64,000 bases of DNA from Breviolum minutum Mf 1.05b.01 (GCA_000507305.1 DF239872.1:87105-151104), one strand, 5' to 3'. Counted from the stretch's first letter, positions 1 to 13,460 are shown. Notes: a model not told the origin generated them from the sequence alone. Made by a program: numbers and translations.

Positions 1-376
1 ACTAGTTTGGAGCCAAGTGACTGGCCCAGGTGAAGATTTGGGATTCAAATTGTTGGAACAACTATGATTTGGAATTTGAATTTGAAACCCAAATAACCAC
101 CTGTGCACAACATAATTCCCTTTACTTACTTTTCCCTGCCCAACATTTCCCCAGGATAAGGGCAAACTCCAAAGACAGCCCGGTGACTCATCATTGGTGA
201 CAACTTGCTGGGGGCCTAGAGGTGTACTTAGTTGGAAAGATCCATTGATCAAAATATCCACCAATTCTCAATTGTCTAGCAATCAGGCCGTTATCAAGAT
301 TCACAGGGAAGAGATCGCTTTAAGGGATCAAGTCAATTGAAGCAAAGCGGGTGGATGGCTTATTTCCCAGTGTTTT
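1..376. other. Non-coding, no gene recognised
   Basis: I see no convincing exon here. The DNA may be intergenic or part of a first intron of the gene that follows. Its 5' context lies outside the window. Confidence 0.4.
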
Positions 377-441
377 ATGCCTAACAATATTTCGAAAGAG
401 TTTCTTCCCCCCCTTTTGTGGCCCAGGATTTACACCCGCGA

Positions 442-3400
442 GTTTGGTCGGAGCCTGATGCAAGCCCTGAAGATCCACCGGCCTCATCCGACTTTGAGGC
501 AAAAGAAACATATTTGTCCTCGTAAGACTGACTTAGAATTGTTCAATGAACTTCCAGTTGAAGATCCTTGGAATGACGCGTGTCTTTTTGATGTATATAG
601 GTATCTCCGTGTTGGTACAGAAAACATGGTGCCTCCCACCTGGGAGACTGCTATGGCAACTCTAGACTCGGAGCTTTCTCTGTTGGGGTGCTCTGGTTGA
701 TATATTGTTTGGTACCAAAATCATATGCCATATCAACGTCCTGAATGGTGACATGAATTATGATTTACACTTTTTGCTCAGGGAGCAACAGTAATATGTT
801 TCTTAATTTGAATGACCCTAGCAGGATTGAACCTTCAAGGTTTCCTGTTCCATGTTTGCAATTGTGTTGCCTATAGCCACACCCTTGAAGAGAAATATCG
901 GACTTAAGTGTATTTTTTTGTACAATATGGGACACGAACATGTGCGCAAAAAAGGCGCAAAACCCCGCAAAACGCCCGCAAAACCCCGCAAAAAGGCGCA
1001 ATCCCAGATTTCTGCCTTGAAGGGTGTGGCGTAATGGCACAATTCAGGTCGTGATTTGCAACTAATAGACCGATGCTGAGTTCTTTTCAAAAAAGTCAAC
1101 CTTTCAAGTTGCAAAGTTGAGATGTATATGGTTGTTTTCATAAAGTTGTACATGTGAGTAGCTGGGATATGAAGGGCTACTGCTGGCTCAAGGTATTTCA
1201 TGAAGAGCTGTAACACGTTCTTACAAGGTGTTGAGCGGGTCCGGGCCCAGATTCCAGTTGGGCCTGCTATGGATTCGATTGATGCTCAAATTGAGGCAGC
1301 TTCTGATTACTGAATTTTCTACATCCCCCTATAGTCTTTAGTTCTCTCATCCAAACAGGCTGCCCAAATGCGAATTGATGCTCTTCAACGTGAGATTGGG
1401 GTACTTGATGGGGAATCACAAGAGCCCCAACCTGGAGCTGGTTCTTGGGCTGTATGTATAATGATTCCTGTTTCTGATGGAAAACCTGGTTGAAGTTGAT
1501 TGATGATAATTTTTTTTCTCGGGAAACATCTGCCACCATAGCATTGATATTCTTCGAGGTTGAACCATTAAGATACACACCCCTTTGCTTCCTTTTGGCC
1601 TTCCGAGGTTCGCACCTTCATCAGCCTCGGGCGGCAGGTGCTTTTGTGGCAGGGCGGCCGACTGCATCGGCTGGGCAATTTAATCATTTGAGAAACCAGA
1701 AGACTTTGGAGCTGGGTGAAAGTCGCAGTACTGATAGCCTAAATGTTGCTGCTAGTCGAGATGATTTGAATACTCCACCTCAAGCTACAGCGACCGTCCT
1801 CCCTGACAACCAAACAACCCCTTACTATGAGAAGCCTCCACCTGAAGATGCACTATTCACAATCACCCATAGTGCTGGTTGGGAACCGGTTCTGACGGCA
1901 GTGGTTCAAAATTTGAAGGTGTCCATTGATGAAGTGATCCTAGTTGACAATTTTGGTCGATTGTATCCTTTTCAAGATGTTTCTGGATCATTGACCTGTC
2001 CTGGACCTTCAGCCAGTGACTTTCCCATATACATTATGAAGAAAGAGTTGGTGGATACGTGTCGCGAAACACAGAAAGAATGGTCGTCTCCAGAGCCAGT
2101 GGAGCCAAGAATCCTTGAAGAGGAGTTTCCTGTTCCTACCGAAGGTGGTGGGACACCCCCTTTAAACCCAACATCTCCTGAAGATGGAAGACCCGAAGTA
2201 CCAAAGAAGGATGACCCGATTCCTCCCCCAAAAGACGATGCTTATGCTGATGGATCATATTGGAAGAAACTAGGATTTCATATTCATATTAGCATTTTTG
2301 AGCATTTGTTTTTCCATGTTCTAAGTTTGAGTTGTTGCTTCCTTTTGTTTCGAACCCCTTTGCACCCTTCATATTTCCATCATCTCAGGATCAGGCGCTT
2401 CATCACCAAGGCGGAAAAAGGCAAGGTGAAAGCCTCGCCAGAGTTGGTAAAACTTTGGGGCACCCCATCAGGTCGCAACAAGGCTGAGGTTCATGATTTT
2501 ACTGGTAATCAAATTCAACCAAAGAACATCATCCTGCTGTGTTACATTGGTTACCCTTCCATGTTTATTTGTCATTTAAGGTGAATCCTTGGTCAAACTC
2601 CTACGTGAAAAGGGCACTATGGAACTTGTAAACCTCACGATTGAGAAGAGCCATGTCCAAGAATATGAAGAAGGTCTTGAAGGTGGTTGGCATACACAAG
2701 GGTCTTTGATGCTGTTACCGGGATGGACAGAGTACCAAACTCAGAGCAAAGCCTTCTTACTTGATGGTATCAATACTTATTCTCGGTAAACCTACGTGTG
2801 ATTTTAATGGGTGGACCCTAAGGCAAATGGCAACCAACGCCATGAATTGGGCACGAGAGAAGGGACTGGTCAGAACGAACCCAGTACATGGGGCCGATGA
2901 ATTTAGGGTGTCAACCTTTGAATCCTTCTCCAGCAAGGATGTGCAGTCTACCAAAACTACTGCCAGTGCTCAAGCGGATCTTGAGGACAGGATGAATCTA
3001 TATGTGCTATGCAAGCATGTACAAATAGCATATCAAGTGGAACCTTTGTGTTGCAGGATGCAGATGGGATCTTTGAAACCCCTGCCATCTCTGCGGAAGG
3101 GGCCATGATGAATCATGACTTTACTTGTCATTTTTTTTAGCTACATGAGTCTTTGTCCCACATACCTGACACCCTCTTTGCCTACTCTTTGACTCAGGCG
3201 AGGTGCCACAAATCCTGCCGCTGGTGTGGGTACTGCACCGGGTGCAACGAAGCGGGACATGTTTCCAGTTCTTCAACAGGGTCAATGCCCATGCAGTTCC
3301 TGGGTTATATGGGTTTGTAAGTGCCACCCTTTGTTTGATTATTAATCTTCCTAGGTTTGATCTCAAACTACGTGGAAATTGGTGGCAAAAAAATAGACAA

Positions 3401-4208
3401 GGCAGAAGATGCAAAGGAGATAACTGATTGATAAATTGTGGTATTGGGATGTACTGTTACTTAACATAGTTTCCATTGACTTGAAAATAAGAAACATGAG
3501 AATGTACCATCCAATGCGAAGGAGAAACTCTCCAAGATAGAATCTGATCGAGCGAAGCAGCCTGGACCCCCAGACTTACTTCAAGTAGCATTGAAGGCTT
3601 TGCATTCTTGGTTGAAACTCTTAAGTGTGAGGGAACCCCGAAAGTAGTACAGTGTAACTTCTGGGACTATTGCCCATAAAGTAAAGGGCTAATCGACATT
3701 AAAATGAATTTCAATTGGCTTGCCTAGGGTGGGAGCTGAACTTGATGAGAAGCTGGCAAAGTTCAAAGTGGCACACAAACATGTTCTGGATCTACAGCTA
3801 GAAAACTGCAATGTGGATGTCCCTTCAGAGTGTGGGTCTTAGGCAACAAATGTGCATTAATGTTGTATTTCACCTTTGCCATGCACACCGGTAATTTCCG
3901 AGGAACTTCAAAAAGAAGGTGACCAATATGTTCATTGACCTCCAAAAGCATGATGTTGCGTTGGCCAATTCCTTGAAGCGTGCCAGGCACAACCCTTCAA
4001 AATTGTTCTTTTCAACAGTCTAGGATATGATCTCACCCTGTGACCCTCCAGGGCCGTAAAGCCGCCTGTTGCAGCGAAGCCCAAGCGTCGCAGCAAACCT
4101 GTCAAAACTGAGCCAGAACAAGTTGAACATGAGATGGAGCCCGAAGAGCCTGCTGCTACCCCAACAGCAGTAACACCTCAGCCTAAAAGGCGTAGGTTGA
4201 GGAAATGA
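442..4208 (+). CDS. Multi-exon Lys-rich protein with basic C-terminal tail (gene A)
   Basis: This is a spliced gene with about 14 coding blocks. Approximate blocks are 442-515, 535-692, 1227-1310, 1359-1451, 1600-2270, 2388-2500, 2582-2736, 2789-2996, 3056-3107, 3198-3300, 3356-3424, 3490-3620, 3728-3815, 3903-3992 and 4050-4208. The blocks change frame and are split by short sequences, many ending in AG before the next block. The largest exon (1600-2270) encodes an acidic and Pro-rich stretch. The 3490-3992 blocks are Lys/Glu/Ala rich and look helical. The last exon is Pro, Glu and Lys rich and ends in PKRRRLRK followed by TGA at 4206-4208, a classical basic nuclear-localisation-like tail. 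The start is not resolved: the first two blocks are in different frames. The next gene begins about 180 bp downstream on the same strand. I do not recognise a named domain. A nucleic-acid-binding accessory protein of a mobile module is inference. Confidence 0.55.
876..1030. repeat. Intronic short inverted repeat (introner-like)
   Basis: Arms at 876-895 and 1008-1030 are near-perfect inverted copies (CCACACCCTTGAAG and CTTGAAGGGTGTGG). They enclose about 110 bp that holds a short GCAAAAC-type run (940-1000). The element lies between two coding blocks of gene A, so it sits in an intron. Its shape fits a MITE or an introner. Confidence 0.6.
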
Positions 4209-4388
4209 TACGATTTTTTTCCTGGCTTTGTGAGCTAGGAATGATTTTGTGATCTTGAGAATCTGGAATCTGGGGGGAAAAAGAATTTGCTTTACCGCAA
4301 TCTTGAGAATCTGGAATCTGGAATCTTGAGAATCTTCAAGCCCATCCATCAGTTTTTTTTTCTAGGACGCATCGCATACCCCAGTAAC

Positions 4389-7193
4389 ATGCCAGGTCAG
4401 GAACAAGAAACTGCCTTTAGAGAAGGCCTGGTTCAGTACTCTGTTTACTTAGCAGTATAGACCCCAAAGTAGAACCCCCAACTGCCTGCAGGCTTGGAAT
4501 TGGGAGCTATTCCTGACGAGCAGGTGGCAGATGCGGAGCTGGCTGATGAGCTGGCAAGGGAGGTGTTGTCAGACTACTTGACTGGAGTTACTTGGGCTGG
4601 TTATAAATAAAAAAACCTGTGCTCCTATATAGAATACTTAAGATATCTTAAGATCCGGGTTTAACTAAGGCTGAGTCTGCCCATCGTGCTGGAAAGATAG
4701 CTTCAATGATGTGCCGTCTTCGCAAAACTAGTGACTTTGCAACTTCTAGTCAGTTTTGTTTTAAGTTTGGAACTGTCATATGGTACCATTGAACTGCATA
4801 TATGATATTTCAGATTCCGTTCAGCATCTTAGGATGGTATGATCTTCTCCAAAAGTTGGCTGGTGTCCACAAATCTCAAAAGAATGCATGCAAAATCCTT
4901 CACCGCCTGGTCGAAAAAACAGGGGTCACTTTACCATTGAAACTGGATGCAGTTTTGATAACGATCAAAAGGAGAAGACCATTTGGGCAGTTTCAGGCAT
5001 GGTGGCCATTCTTCTCCATGAAAGCTTGGGTTGACTGTCTCTTGAAGCAGTACCCAAAGACTTTGTTGGGTGGCTGCTTTATGCACGAAGGATCTATTTG
5101 GCAAGCTATGTTTTTCAACTTTTGGGCTGCTTATCGTAGCAACAACCCTACTCATCCCATCTATGGGGCCAGTGTTGACTGGAGGTATACGGTACCTTAC
5201 TGCTTCCATGGTGATGAAGGTAGAGGCCTTGCTCGGGACCCCTTCTTAGTGTTGAGTTGGCAACCCATCATTGGCTTTAAAGGTTTAGGTACTTGCAATG
5301 ATAGCTCGTCCCTTGGTAGAATTCGTACTCTTCTTCTTCTTCTTCTTCAATTTCGACCCTGGTATGTTTAATTTTTTGGGTGAGTTGCCGAAAAGCATTT
5401 GACTGCGTTTTGTGGATTTCCAAGTTAGGCATTCCTTCACAACACGAATGCTACTCACATGTATTCGAAGCAAGCTGTATTGGAATGAGCAGACCACTGA
5501 TGATATTTTTGCGGAGATCGCACGTCAAGCCTGTGAACTGTTTATCGAAGGATTCCAAGATCCTCAACTTATAATTCCATGATTGATGCTGAAGTTTTGT
5601 ACTTTTAATTGATCGATTATGAATTGAACATACCACCCGTAGTTTCCCATTACCGGCTATCCAAGCTGCCTGAGGTCGAGCCCAATGGACCAATCTTCCG
5701 CTTTGCATGCATTGCCTGCAAAGGCGATTGGGTGTTTGCCCGGAAAGCCTCTTGCCTTGAAGCATTTGTCTTTAAGTGTGCCCCAAATGTTTTTAAAATT
5801 ATTTGTACCACTAAGTGTTTCCTTTTGTTGTTTTCAATTTGGGTAGACTTGAGGCTTTCCACTTAGCAACCGGATGGCAATGCCTTCGGGTGTGTCATCT
5901 TTGTTCCTCGGTGGACTGGCATAACCCTACTGATACAGCTAACTGGGTCCAGGAATATTTGGCTGGGGTGGCCCCATCCCCATTCAAACCTGGTGATCCA
6001 CCTCCTTTCTTGGATATCCCGGGGCTTGGGGATGCATCTGCAATGGAACTTGATTATTGCCATGCGTTCCACTTGGGCACTGGCATTGATGCTGCAGCTT
6101 CTTGTATAGTTCTTCTTGCGAAAATTGGCCATCTGGGGCTTGGTGCTTTAGACCAAAGACTTGAACAAGCATACACTAGATTCCTTGCATGGTGCCGTTT
6201 AACAAAAAGAACAACTTCGATCAAGGAATTCAGCAAATTGAAATTTGACATGGGCCAAACGATGCTTGGATAAACATTTTTTTTGTTTGGAAGGCAACCC
6301 ACCAATTTCCCACCATATAGGTGCACCAAAGCCATTCCAAGGAACAATGACTTTCCAACTTCACTTGGGGGTAAAGCATACGACACCGCCCTCACCCTGG
6401 CCTGGCTGGAGCATGAAATGCATACCCCATCAGATTCTAGGCTTGATGGCATATGTTTATGTTTGGTAGTGGACCCCACCAAAAAAATTAGCTGCCACTT
6501 TTCGGGTTGAATAATTGTGTTCAGTAAGGAGGATGCCATTTACACGATGGCACGGTATTTTGTCGCTTGTTCAAATGCATTCTTCCGCACAGTACGCTCT
6601 GCTGGAATTTTCCTTACTGGGGAACAGCGAAGCACAGCTTTGCATTATGGCATGGACATGAATGATCCATGGCTGTTGTTTTAAAGATTTTTTCCTGTAT
6701 GTTTTTTGTATGCATGTTATAAATGTTGAAGTTATGGTGTAGATGGCTTGATTGTTTATAGTGAGTTTAGTTCTGACAAAATCATCTTAGGAATCCTATG
6801 CTAGGCTGGCAACGCTGTGCCACAGAAAGGGATGGAAGCTGTTCAAACTGCGGCCAAAGTTCCATCTGGTGTGTCATTTGGTGCGATCTTTGAAAACTTG
6901 CGAGGCACACGGGCAAGATGTTGCAATCAATCCAGTTTGTTTCTGGGCCCAGCCAGAGTTTTTCAAGGTTTTGGTTTTTCAAGATCCCATACCCAAAAGT
7001 TACTTTTGGATTTTTTGAAACTTCCAAACATCTACCTGAAACTTTCCGTTAAGGTTTTGGATGTTGGCAAGATGAAGATCACATAGGACGAGTATCAAGG
7101 TTGTCCCGAAGTTCACACCCGATGCTATGCTCGACCCGAACAATGCAAAAAAGCTTGCATTTGTATATGCAACAGCTGGCTAAGATCAATTGA
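4389..7193 (+). CDS. HGDEGRG-motif protein, multi-exon, apparently intact (gene B)
   Basis: The ATG at 4389 opens a short first exon (MPGQEQETAF). Further coding blocks are near 4491-4602, 4669-4755, 4830-5306, 5429-5561, 5664-5750, 5847-6252, 6320-6440, 6523-6664, 6791-6975 and 7087-7193, ending at TGA 7191-7193. Most blocks follow an AG acceptor. Landmarks in order are LLGGCFMHEGSIWQAMF, the motif FHGDEGRG (about 5205-5230), CNDSS then HSFTTRMLL, ACKGDWVFARK, a CHLC motif, LDYCHAFHLGTG (about 6045-6080), a segment around RPKFHLVCHLV (6850-6890), and a basic tail GRVSRLSR. The motifs occur in a consistent order with no stop inside the blocks, so this copy may be functional. I associate the family with highly repeated, uncharacterised dinoflagellate proteins. 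Conserved Asp/His residues might mark a nuclease or transposase fold, but that is inference. Confidence 0.7.
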
Positions 7194-7317
7194 AACAGCA
7201 GTGAAAAAGTGTGGGGGCAAAAACAAATGAAACGAGGCAGAAAACTAGCAAACACGGCAAACCGCCCAAACAGGGCCAAAAGGCAAAACGACCCTAACTT
7301 TCTGCTTTGTGGAGGGT

Positions 7318-7750
7318 TGAGGCCTATTCACTTCTCATGCATGTCCTATTCATTCCAAGTTCTATTTGCTACCCGTTGCCTACGTATTCATTTCCTTTTC
7401 ATTTTCATTCATTTCTTTTCATTGCCTTTGACCTGAGAAATTGACTACAATTCCAAAAAAAAACAAAAGTTTTTTTTTGAAATAATCTCTTTGACCTGAG
7501 AAATTAACCAAAAATCCTAAAAACAAAGGTTTTTTGCTTGTCAATCTCTTATTAAAAAAACTGGTCATTTCAAGCCCCAAATCAATTGGTGGTACCACAC
7601 AAAGCCCCAAAAAAGTGATATTTACAGTTTTTGGATTGGATGGCTAACCATGTCCTATTCATGTCTTATTGATTTCTATTCAAGTCTTATTTATTTCCTA
7701 TTCAAGTCATATCCGTGTCTTATTCATTTCCTGTTCGTTTTCATGTCTTT
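7318..7750 (-). repeat. GAATAGGAAAT-type satellite, minus orientation
   Basis: The stretch is dominated by CCTATTC, TTATTCATTTCC and similar words, the reverse complement of the GAATAGGAAATGAATAAG repeats at 13.7 and 25.2 kb. Two copies of a GACCTGAGAAATT block (7432 and 7494) lie inside. No gene is supported. Confidence 0.6.
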
Positions 7751-8020
7751 CATTGCCAAACATTGTTTTAAACAATAATTGGGAAATGTCGGGGGGTGAA
7801 TTGAAATGAGCGAAAAGGAAAAAACAAATGCAGCCATTGATCCGAGCCAGAATCTCCAAAAAATTTGCCAATACAAATCCCGCACATGATCCCCAAAACA
7901 TTTACCAAAAAGAATCAATCGCACATGAAAAAGAATTGCAAAACTTTCTTCTCCTACCCTTCACTTGTTTGCGGGAGGGGGGGGGAGAGTGGGGGGGTTT
8001 TATGTACCCAACATTATTTG

Positions 8021-9305
8021 GTGATGCTGGGGTGTCACTTTTCGTGGGAGGTACAATATTTGGTGATGTTGCAGTGTCACTGTTCGTGCCAGGCGAAAAA
8101 TTGGTGAAATTTGGTTAAATAGCCGGAGCACAAACTTCGGTGCCGAGGAAGGAAAAATAAGCTCTGCGAACGGACTGGTTCAGTTTTGCAATTTCATGGT
8201 CACATCATGGACGAATTGTCCGCCATTGCAAATGACGCTTCATGCGAAATGTGTTGAAATCAAAGTTTACTTTTTCGTGGCAAGCGCACGATCTGGTGAT
8301 GTTGGAATGTTACTTTTGCTGGCAGGTGCACCATTGGTGATGTTGGAGTGTCACTGTCGTGGCAGATGCAATATTTGGTGATGTTGGAATGTCACTTTTG
8401 TTTCAGGCGTACCATTATATGGTGACGCTGGATTGTCTAATTCGTGGCAAATGCAATATTTGGTGATGCTCGGGTGTCCCTTATCGAAATTTTGGGTAGA
8501 TAGCCGGAACGCGGCATGTTGAATTTTTGACCTGCAAAATGCGTTGCCGAATGGACTGGTTCATTTTTGCAATTTCATGGTTGCATCATGGACGAATCGT
8601 CCGCCAGTGAACATGACGCGTTATGCAAAATGTGTGGAAATCATATAGGCTACTTTTTCCAGGCAGGCGCGCCATGTCATGTTGGAGTGTCACTTTTGGA
8701 GGCAAGCAATACTTGGTGATGTTGGAGACTCGCTTTTCGTCACAGGTGCAATATTTGGAGATGTGCTGGGGTGCCCCTTATCGTGGCCCGCGCAACATTT
8801 GGTGATGTTGGAATGTCACTTTTGTGGCAGGCGCGATGTTGTAGTGTCACTTTTCGTGGCAGGTGCAATATTTGGTGATGTGCTGGGGTGTCCCTTATCG
8901 TGGCCCGCGCAACATTTGGTGATGTTGGAATGTCACTTTTGTGGCAGGCGCGATGTTGTAGTGTCACTTTTCGTGGCAGGTGCAATATTTGGTGATGTTG
9001 CAATGTCACTTTTCGTGGGAGGTACAATAGTTGGTGATGTTGCAGTATCACTTTTTGTGCCAGGGGGCATATTTGAAGAAATTTGGGTAGATAGCCAGAG
9101 GGCGAAATGAGTTTTTGAAATCAAAATGCGTTGCCGAGGGAGGAAAATAAGCTCTGCGAACGGACGGATCATGGTCGAATCGTCCCCCTTTGTAAAAAAA
9201 ATGACGCTTCATGCGAACTCTGTTGAAATCGTAGTCTACTTTTTCGCGGCAAGCACAACATTTGGTGATGTTGTAGTGTTACTTTTCGTGGCCGGCGGGT
9301 CAGGT
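8021..9305 (+). repeat. 42-bp minisatellite with higher-order structure
   Basis: A unit of about 42 bp (core TTTGGTGATGTTG, then TGTCACTTTTCGTGG) recurs at 8021-8100, 8270-8480, 8660-9080 and 9240-9300. Blocks of a second unit of about 170 bp, starting near TAGCCGGA and containing AATAAGCTCTGCGAACGGA, lie between them at about 8115-8290, 8500-8665 and 9090-9260. This makes an alternating higher-order array. Because 42 is divisible by 3 the array stays open and gives a periodic FGDV-SLFV reading. I regard that reading as a by-product, not a gene. Confidence 0.85.
8755..8988 (+). repeat. Near-identical 117-bp tandem duplication
   Basis: Two adjacent 117-bp blocks (about 8755-8871 and 8872-8988) are almost identical, far closer to each other than the rest of the array. 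This implies a recent duplication. Confidence 0.8.
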
Positions 9306-12210
9306 TCAGAATTTGGTGAACACTTGCCAGTTGTCACAACATCACAATTCACCACTTGTTGCTACATCACATCCCTGCGTACACCTCATCACACCACATC
9401 ACGTGACCTTTTACATCACCGCCACCAATGCACTACGGAAACACAACCAGCCACCACCAAACGGAACGGCCATCGCACCGGTTGGTCGCCCTGCTCGCAT
9501 TCTATAGGCAAATTCTTTCTTTGGCTTATAGTTTTTTCTCTTTTTGAAACTTCCGCCCGCGGCTTGCCCGGCTCTACTTGTATGACAATTTTGGATGACC
9601 TTTGTCTTGATTGAAAATGACCCCTTTGGGTCCTATTTACAATGTTAGCGGGTACTGCATTTTGTCCATCAAACATCTGCGCACTCCAAAATACAATGTT
9701 GACTCCTCCGCGTCCGGTGCCAAAGGCACCAAACCACTGGCTGCTTGCATGCGCCGAGTGCGAGGCATGCGAGGAGAGGGTACCAGGGTGTAGGGCATGA
9801 AGTCCAAACCTCAGCAACTTGAGAGAGAGAGAAAACAGAAAGAACAGAAAACAAGAAAGAGAGAGGTTATACGGTTATACTGTGTGGGTGGGTTATGTGA
9901 ATGTTTGAAGGTCTACCCTACTTAGGGAAATCTGGACATCTAAGGAAAGCATTTCTCACCTGTCCTCATCTGTTATAGAGATTTCAAATGAAAAAAAAAC
10001 AAATAAGCACTTAAATAACGCAGCTTTTGCGGGAAATTTAATCTTTGCAATCAGAATCAGTTCCTTCGGTTTGGTCATAACATGTTAGTACATTTTATAA
10101 CTCACATACTTGGCGGACTTAGGGAGGTTGGAAACTAAAGGACGTGCCAATTCACATCGTTGACCTACGAAAAGACTGGTCAGGTCACATTGGATCACCT
10201 GGGGGAGAACCACACGTGACCAGTCGCAACAAGACCTCATAGTATCCATGGGTTCATCTTACGGATGGGGCAGGACACTGGCAACTTAGTAACCAGTTAA
10301 GTTGGGAAATAAACTGGTCGATACACACATAATGGGAGATGCATGTGGGAACACAGTGGTAGGCAAAATCGCTCCTTTCGTTGAACGGATTTTCAGCCCA
10401 CCCAAATCTGTGGGGCATATCTTACGTGGTAGACGGTAGGCATGTTCAATACTTCAAAATTAGGTTTTCGGTTAAAGGAACAATCATACGGCTGATGAAG
10501 AAAAGGGTCCAGTAAAACCCATTGGCCGCCTGGTGCTGGATGCTTCCCATGTGTTCTACTTACCCTCTAGCAACGCATGGCGATCACTGGGAAATACCAC
10601 CAAACTTCACCAAACATAATGGTGATGGACTTTTCCATTGCAATCTTAGTTTATGGGATAAGGATATACACCATCCCAATCCCAGCGTTCCTCCCTGTAT
10701 CGGGAAAGATAAACTCAGGGTGAGGTTTTCTTGCAAGAAACGAAATGTCATGTACTGCTGATCAATTGTTTGTAAGAAGGGTTGGATGATCAGCGGCGAT
10801 GCCAAAAGCAACTTCGTCTCCTTGCATCAACACAATGGATGGCAACTTTGCAACCAATGGTTTTCCAGCTGTGCTTAACCACCATGCAGTTCTCATTTGA
10901 TCAACGTTTGTATGGAACAACGTCTCATCCCATATTTTCATGTGAATGTGCTTGCTCATCACATCACAATACATCACATGCCACCCAAATCTTCGTACGA
11001 AACCTATCGGCCGGCCATAAAATTTTCTACTTCTGGGAAATCCCATCATAAATCAAAATTAAATCATCGTCAATAGGGTGAGGTCGCACCTGAAGATTGC
11101 AACGGCATTTAATGAGAATGCCCCTACATATTTAGATTCTCTGCGAATTGGCAGCACCTAAATGATCCAAAACACACACTACAAATCAATCCATCGCAAA
11201 TTCAAAGTACTCTGCAGGATACACCTGTTTCTACAAATTCGCACGAAACACGATTTCCATCTTTCACCGAATTACTTGCTTTCGGATTACCAAACATTTC
11301 TCAAACAGTGCAAATGCTTGGAAAAGTGGATGTATAGTCGCACAACACAAATGACAAGCAAAAAGTTGCTACGTATAAAGTTCAACCGAAAACGTATTTT
11401 CCAAACAAAAATTCCAGGCGATTCTTTGCCAGCTTCACTTTTCAGGCGACCGAGGGTCCTTACCTTCGACTCACTTTGGGCCTCATGGATCTTAACCGAT
11501 CAATTTCGTCCCACAAAATCCCTTTCATTCTTTTGGCTGATTTGATGATATGGGTTCCATCCGTTGAGAGGCGCTACCAGCTGTTCGGATCTATTCGGCT
11601 ATTCCATGCTATTCCTTGCTGTTCCACCATTCGGCTGCCCGAGTCCTCGCCACCAAAAGTACTGACCAACCTATGGGCATTGGGAGTCTGTGGGAAAGCG
11701 CGATCACCCCTTCGTTCACTCCACCAATCAAGGCTTAAACATGGGTGCATTGGATTGTGATTCCCTTTCCGGTTGCATGCGCAGGATTTCAAAAATCAAG
11801 AGGAGGCCCACTGAAATAAAAAACATAAATTGACGCAACTTTCAAAATGAACAGTTTGCACTGCCCTTGCGCCTGCGTTAAAATCAGGAATGGTTAAGAT
11901 ACCTACCAAATGTATCCAAATGTCACGTACATAGCTACAAAACCATTTGGAACACCAACAAAATTTCTGCCACCTGCCGGGTCAGAGCACCAGGCCGATA
12001 CTGCGCTCAGACAATGACACGTTTCAACGCTTGAGGCACTGAACTAACACAAGCATACAAACCGCGGGGTCGGCCCCACACGCAGCGCCAAACACAACAT
12101 AGACATACAATCCAGGTGGCAACACCACCAAACACATGCATCCAAACCAGATACAAACCACGGGCCCCCACGGGAGCCACAAAAAAAAACAGCACCGGTG
12201 ATTTGTTCGC
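9306..12210. other. Non-coding region, no gene recognised
   Basis: Short open frames exist on both strands, but none has recognisable motifs or joins into a longer coding series. A CATCACA-rich patch lies at 9340-9420 and a GAGA-rich patch at 9820-9865. Confidence 0.45.
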
Positions 12211-12219
12211 TACTTCGTC

Positions 12220-12340
12220 TCCGACCGGCCGGCCGGCCAGCCAAAACCATGTCGACCGGATGGCCGGCTAAAACCATGTTGACCGGCCGGCCGGCCAGAA
12301 CAGAGTTGACCGGCTGGCCAGTTGAACTGGCTGGTTGGAT
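12220..12340. repeat. GGCCGG palindromic repeat cluster
   Basis: Several runs of GGCCGGCCGGCC and diverged CCGGCTGGCC copies are spaced by about 35-40 bp, joined by AAAACCATGTTGACC-like words. Each run is self-complementary. Confidence 0.75.
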
Positions 12341-12369
12341 AGCTTTGTAGTACGTAGTTGTTTGATCTG

Positions 12370-13460
12370 TTTTTGTCCTTTCAATGTCGGCTTTTGAAAT
12401 TAAAGTTTCCGTTCAATCCGAATGACATGAATTCTTCATGGAAAGGTTCTTGCTACGTCAAAGTCTTCGTTAAATCAAGGTTATCTTTAAAAAACGTTTC
12501 ATGTTAAGTTTTCATGTTCAACCATTGTTGTATTCTTCAATACTGTTTTGTCGCATCAAAGTCTTCTTCTTAAACAGCGTACTCGTTGAGTGCAGTCATT
12601 TTAATTATTCAATGGCAGGTTTCGAAATCAAACTCTTCCGTTGAATCCGGGGGAATTCTTTGAATTCTGCCAATAGAAGTCTTCGCTAAATCAATGTCAT
12701 ATTTTTGGTCAGCCCTTTTCACTCTAAGTTTTCATGTTCAACCATTTTTTCTTCGTATATTCAATGATCTTTCTCGCAAAGCGTTCTGCTTAAACAACGT
12801 AACGTATTCATTGATTGAAGTCATCTCTTTTATTCAGCGTCGTCTTTGGAAATTAAAGTTCTGCGTTCAATCCAAACGAAGTGTATGTTGCATGGAAATT
12901 CTTTTGCTAGTCAAACAAAGTTTTCCCTTCATCAACGTCATCTGTTAAAAAACGTCATCTGTTAAAAAACCTTTTCATGTTAAACCTTCATGTTCAACCT
13001 TCATGTTCAACCATTGTCTTCTTCTTTCATCCAACGATCTTCTGTGGCATCAACGTCTTCTTCAGCAACGTGTTGTTATTTGTTCAAATTCGTCTTTTTA
13101 TGCAATGTAAGTTTTTGAAATCAAACCTGCCTGTCGGATCCGAGAGAATTTTCTTTCTCAATCGAAGATTTTTGCTAATGAAAGTCTTCGCTTGATGATT
13201 GCATTTTTGTAAGGGCCCTTTTCATTTCAAGTCTTCATGTTCAACCATTGTTTTCATTGTTTATTCTAGTATCTTCTCTCGAATCAAAGTCTTCTGCTTA
13301 AACAACCTATTCTTGGACCTGTTCTTGGATCGAAAATCTTCTTTTCATTGAATGCCGGCATTTGAGATCAAATTTTTCCTTTCCATCGGACACATGTCTT
13401 TCACCGAAGTCTTCTTTGCAACCAAGTCTTTTCTATTTGATTCTAATCAAGTGTGGAAGG
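12370..13460 (+). repeat. Degenerate tandem repeat, about 235-bp unit
   Basis: The marker CTTCATGTTCAACCATTG or a close variant recurs near 12510, 12730, 13000 and 13235. Other shared words (TTTGAAATCAAA, TCAAAGTCTTC) keep the same order in each copy. Spacing is about 220-260 bp, giving four to five diverged copies. No gene is supported. Confidence 0.7.

Noticed and set aside
8679..9110. 143-codon frame with 14-residue repeats
   Set aside because: It follows exactly from a 42-bp minisatellite; there is no non-repetitive protein part.
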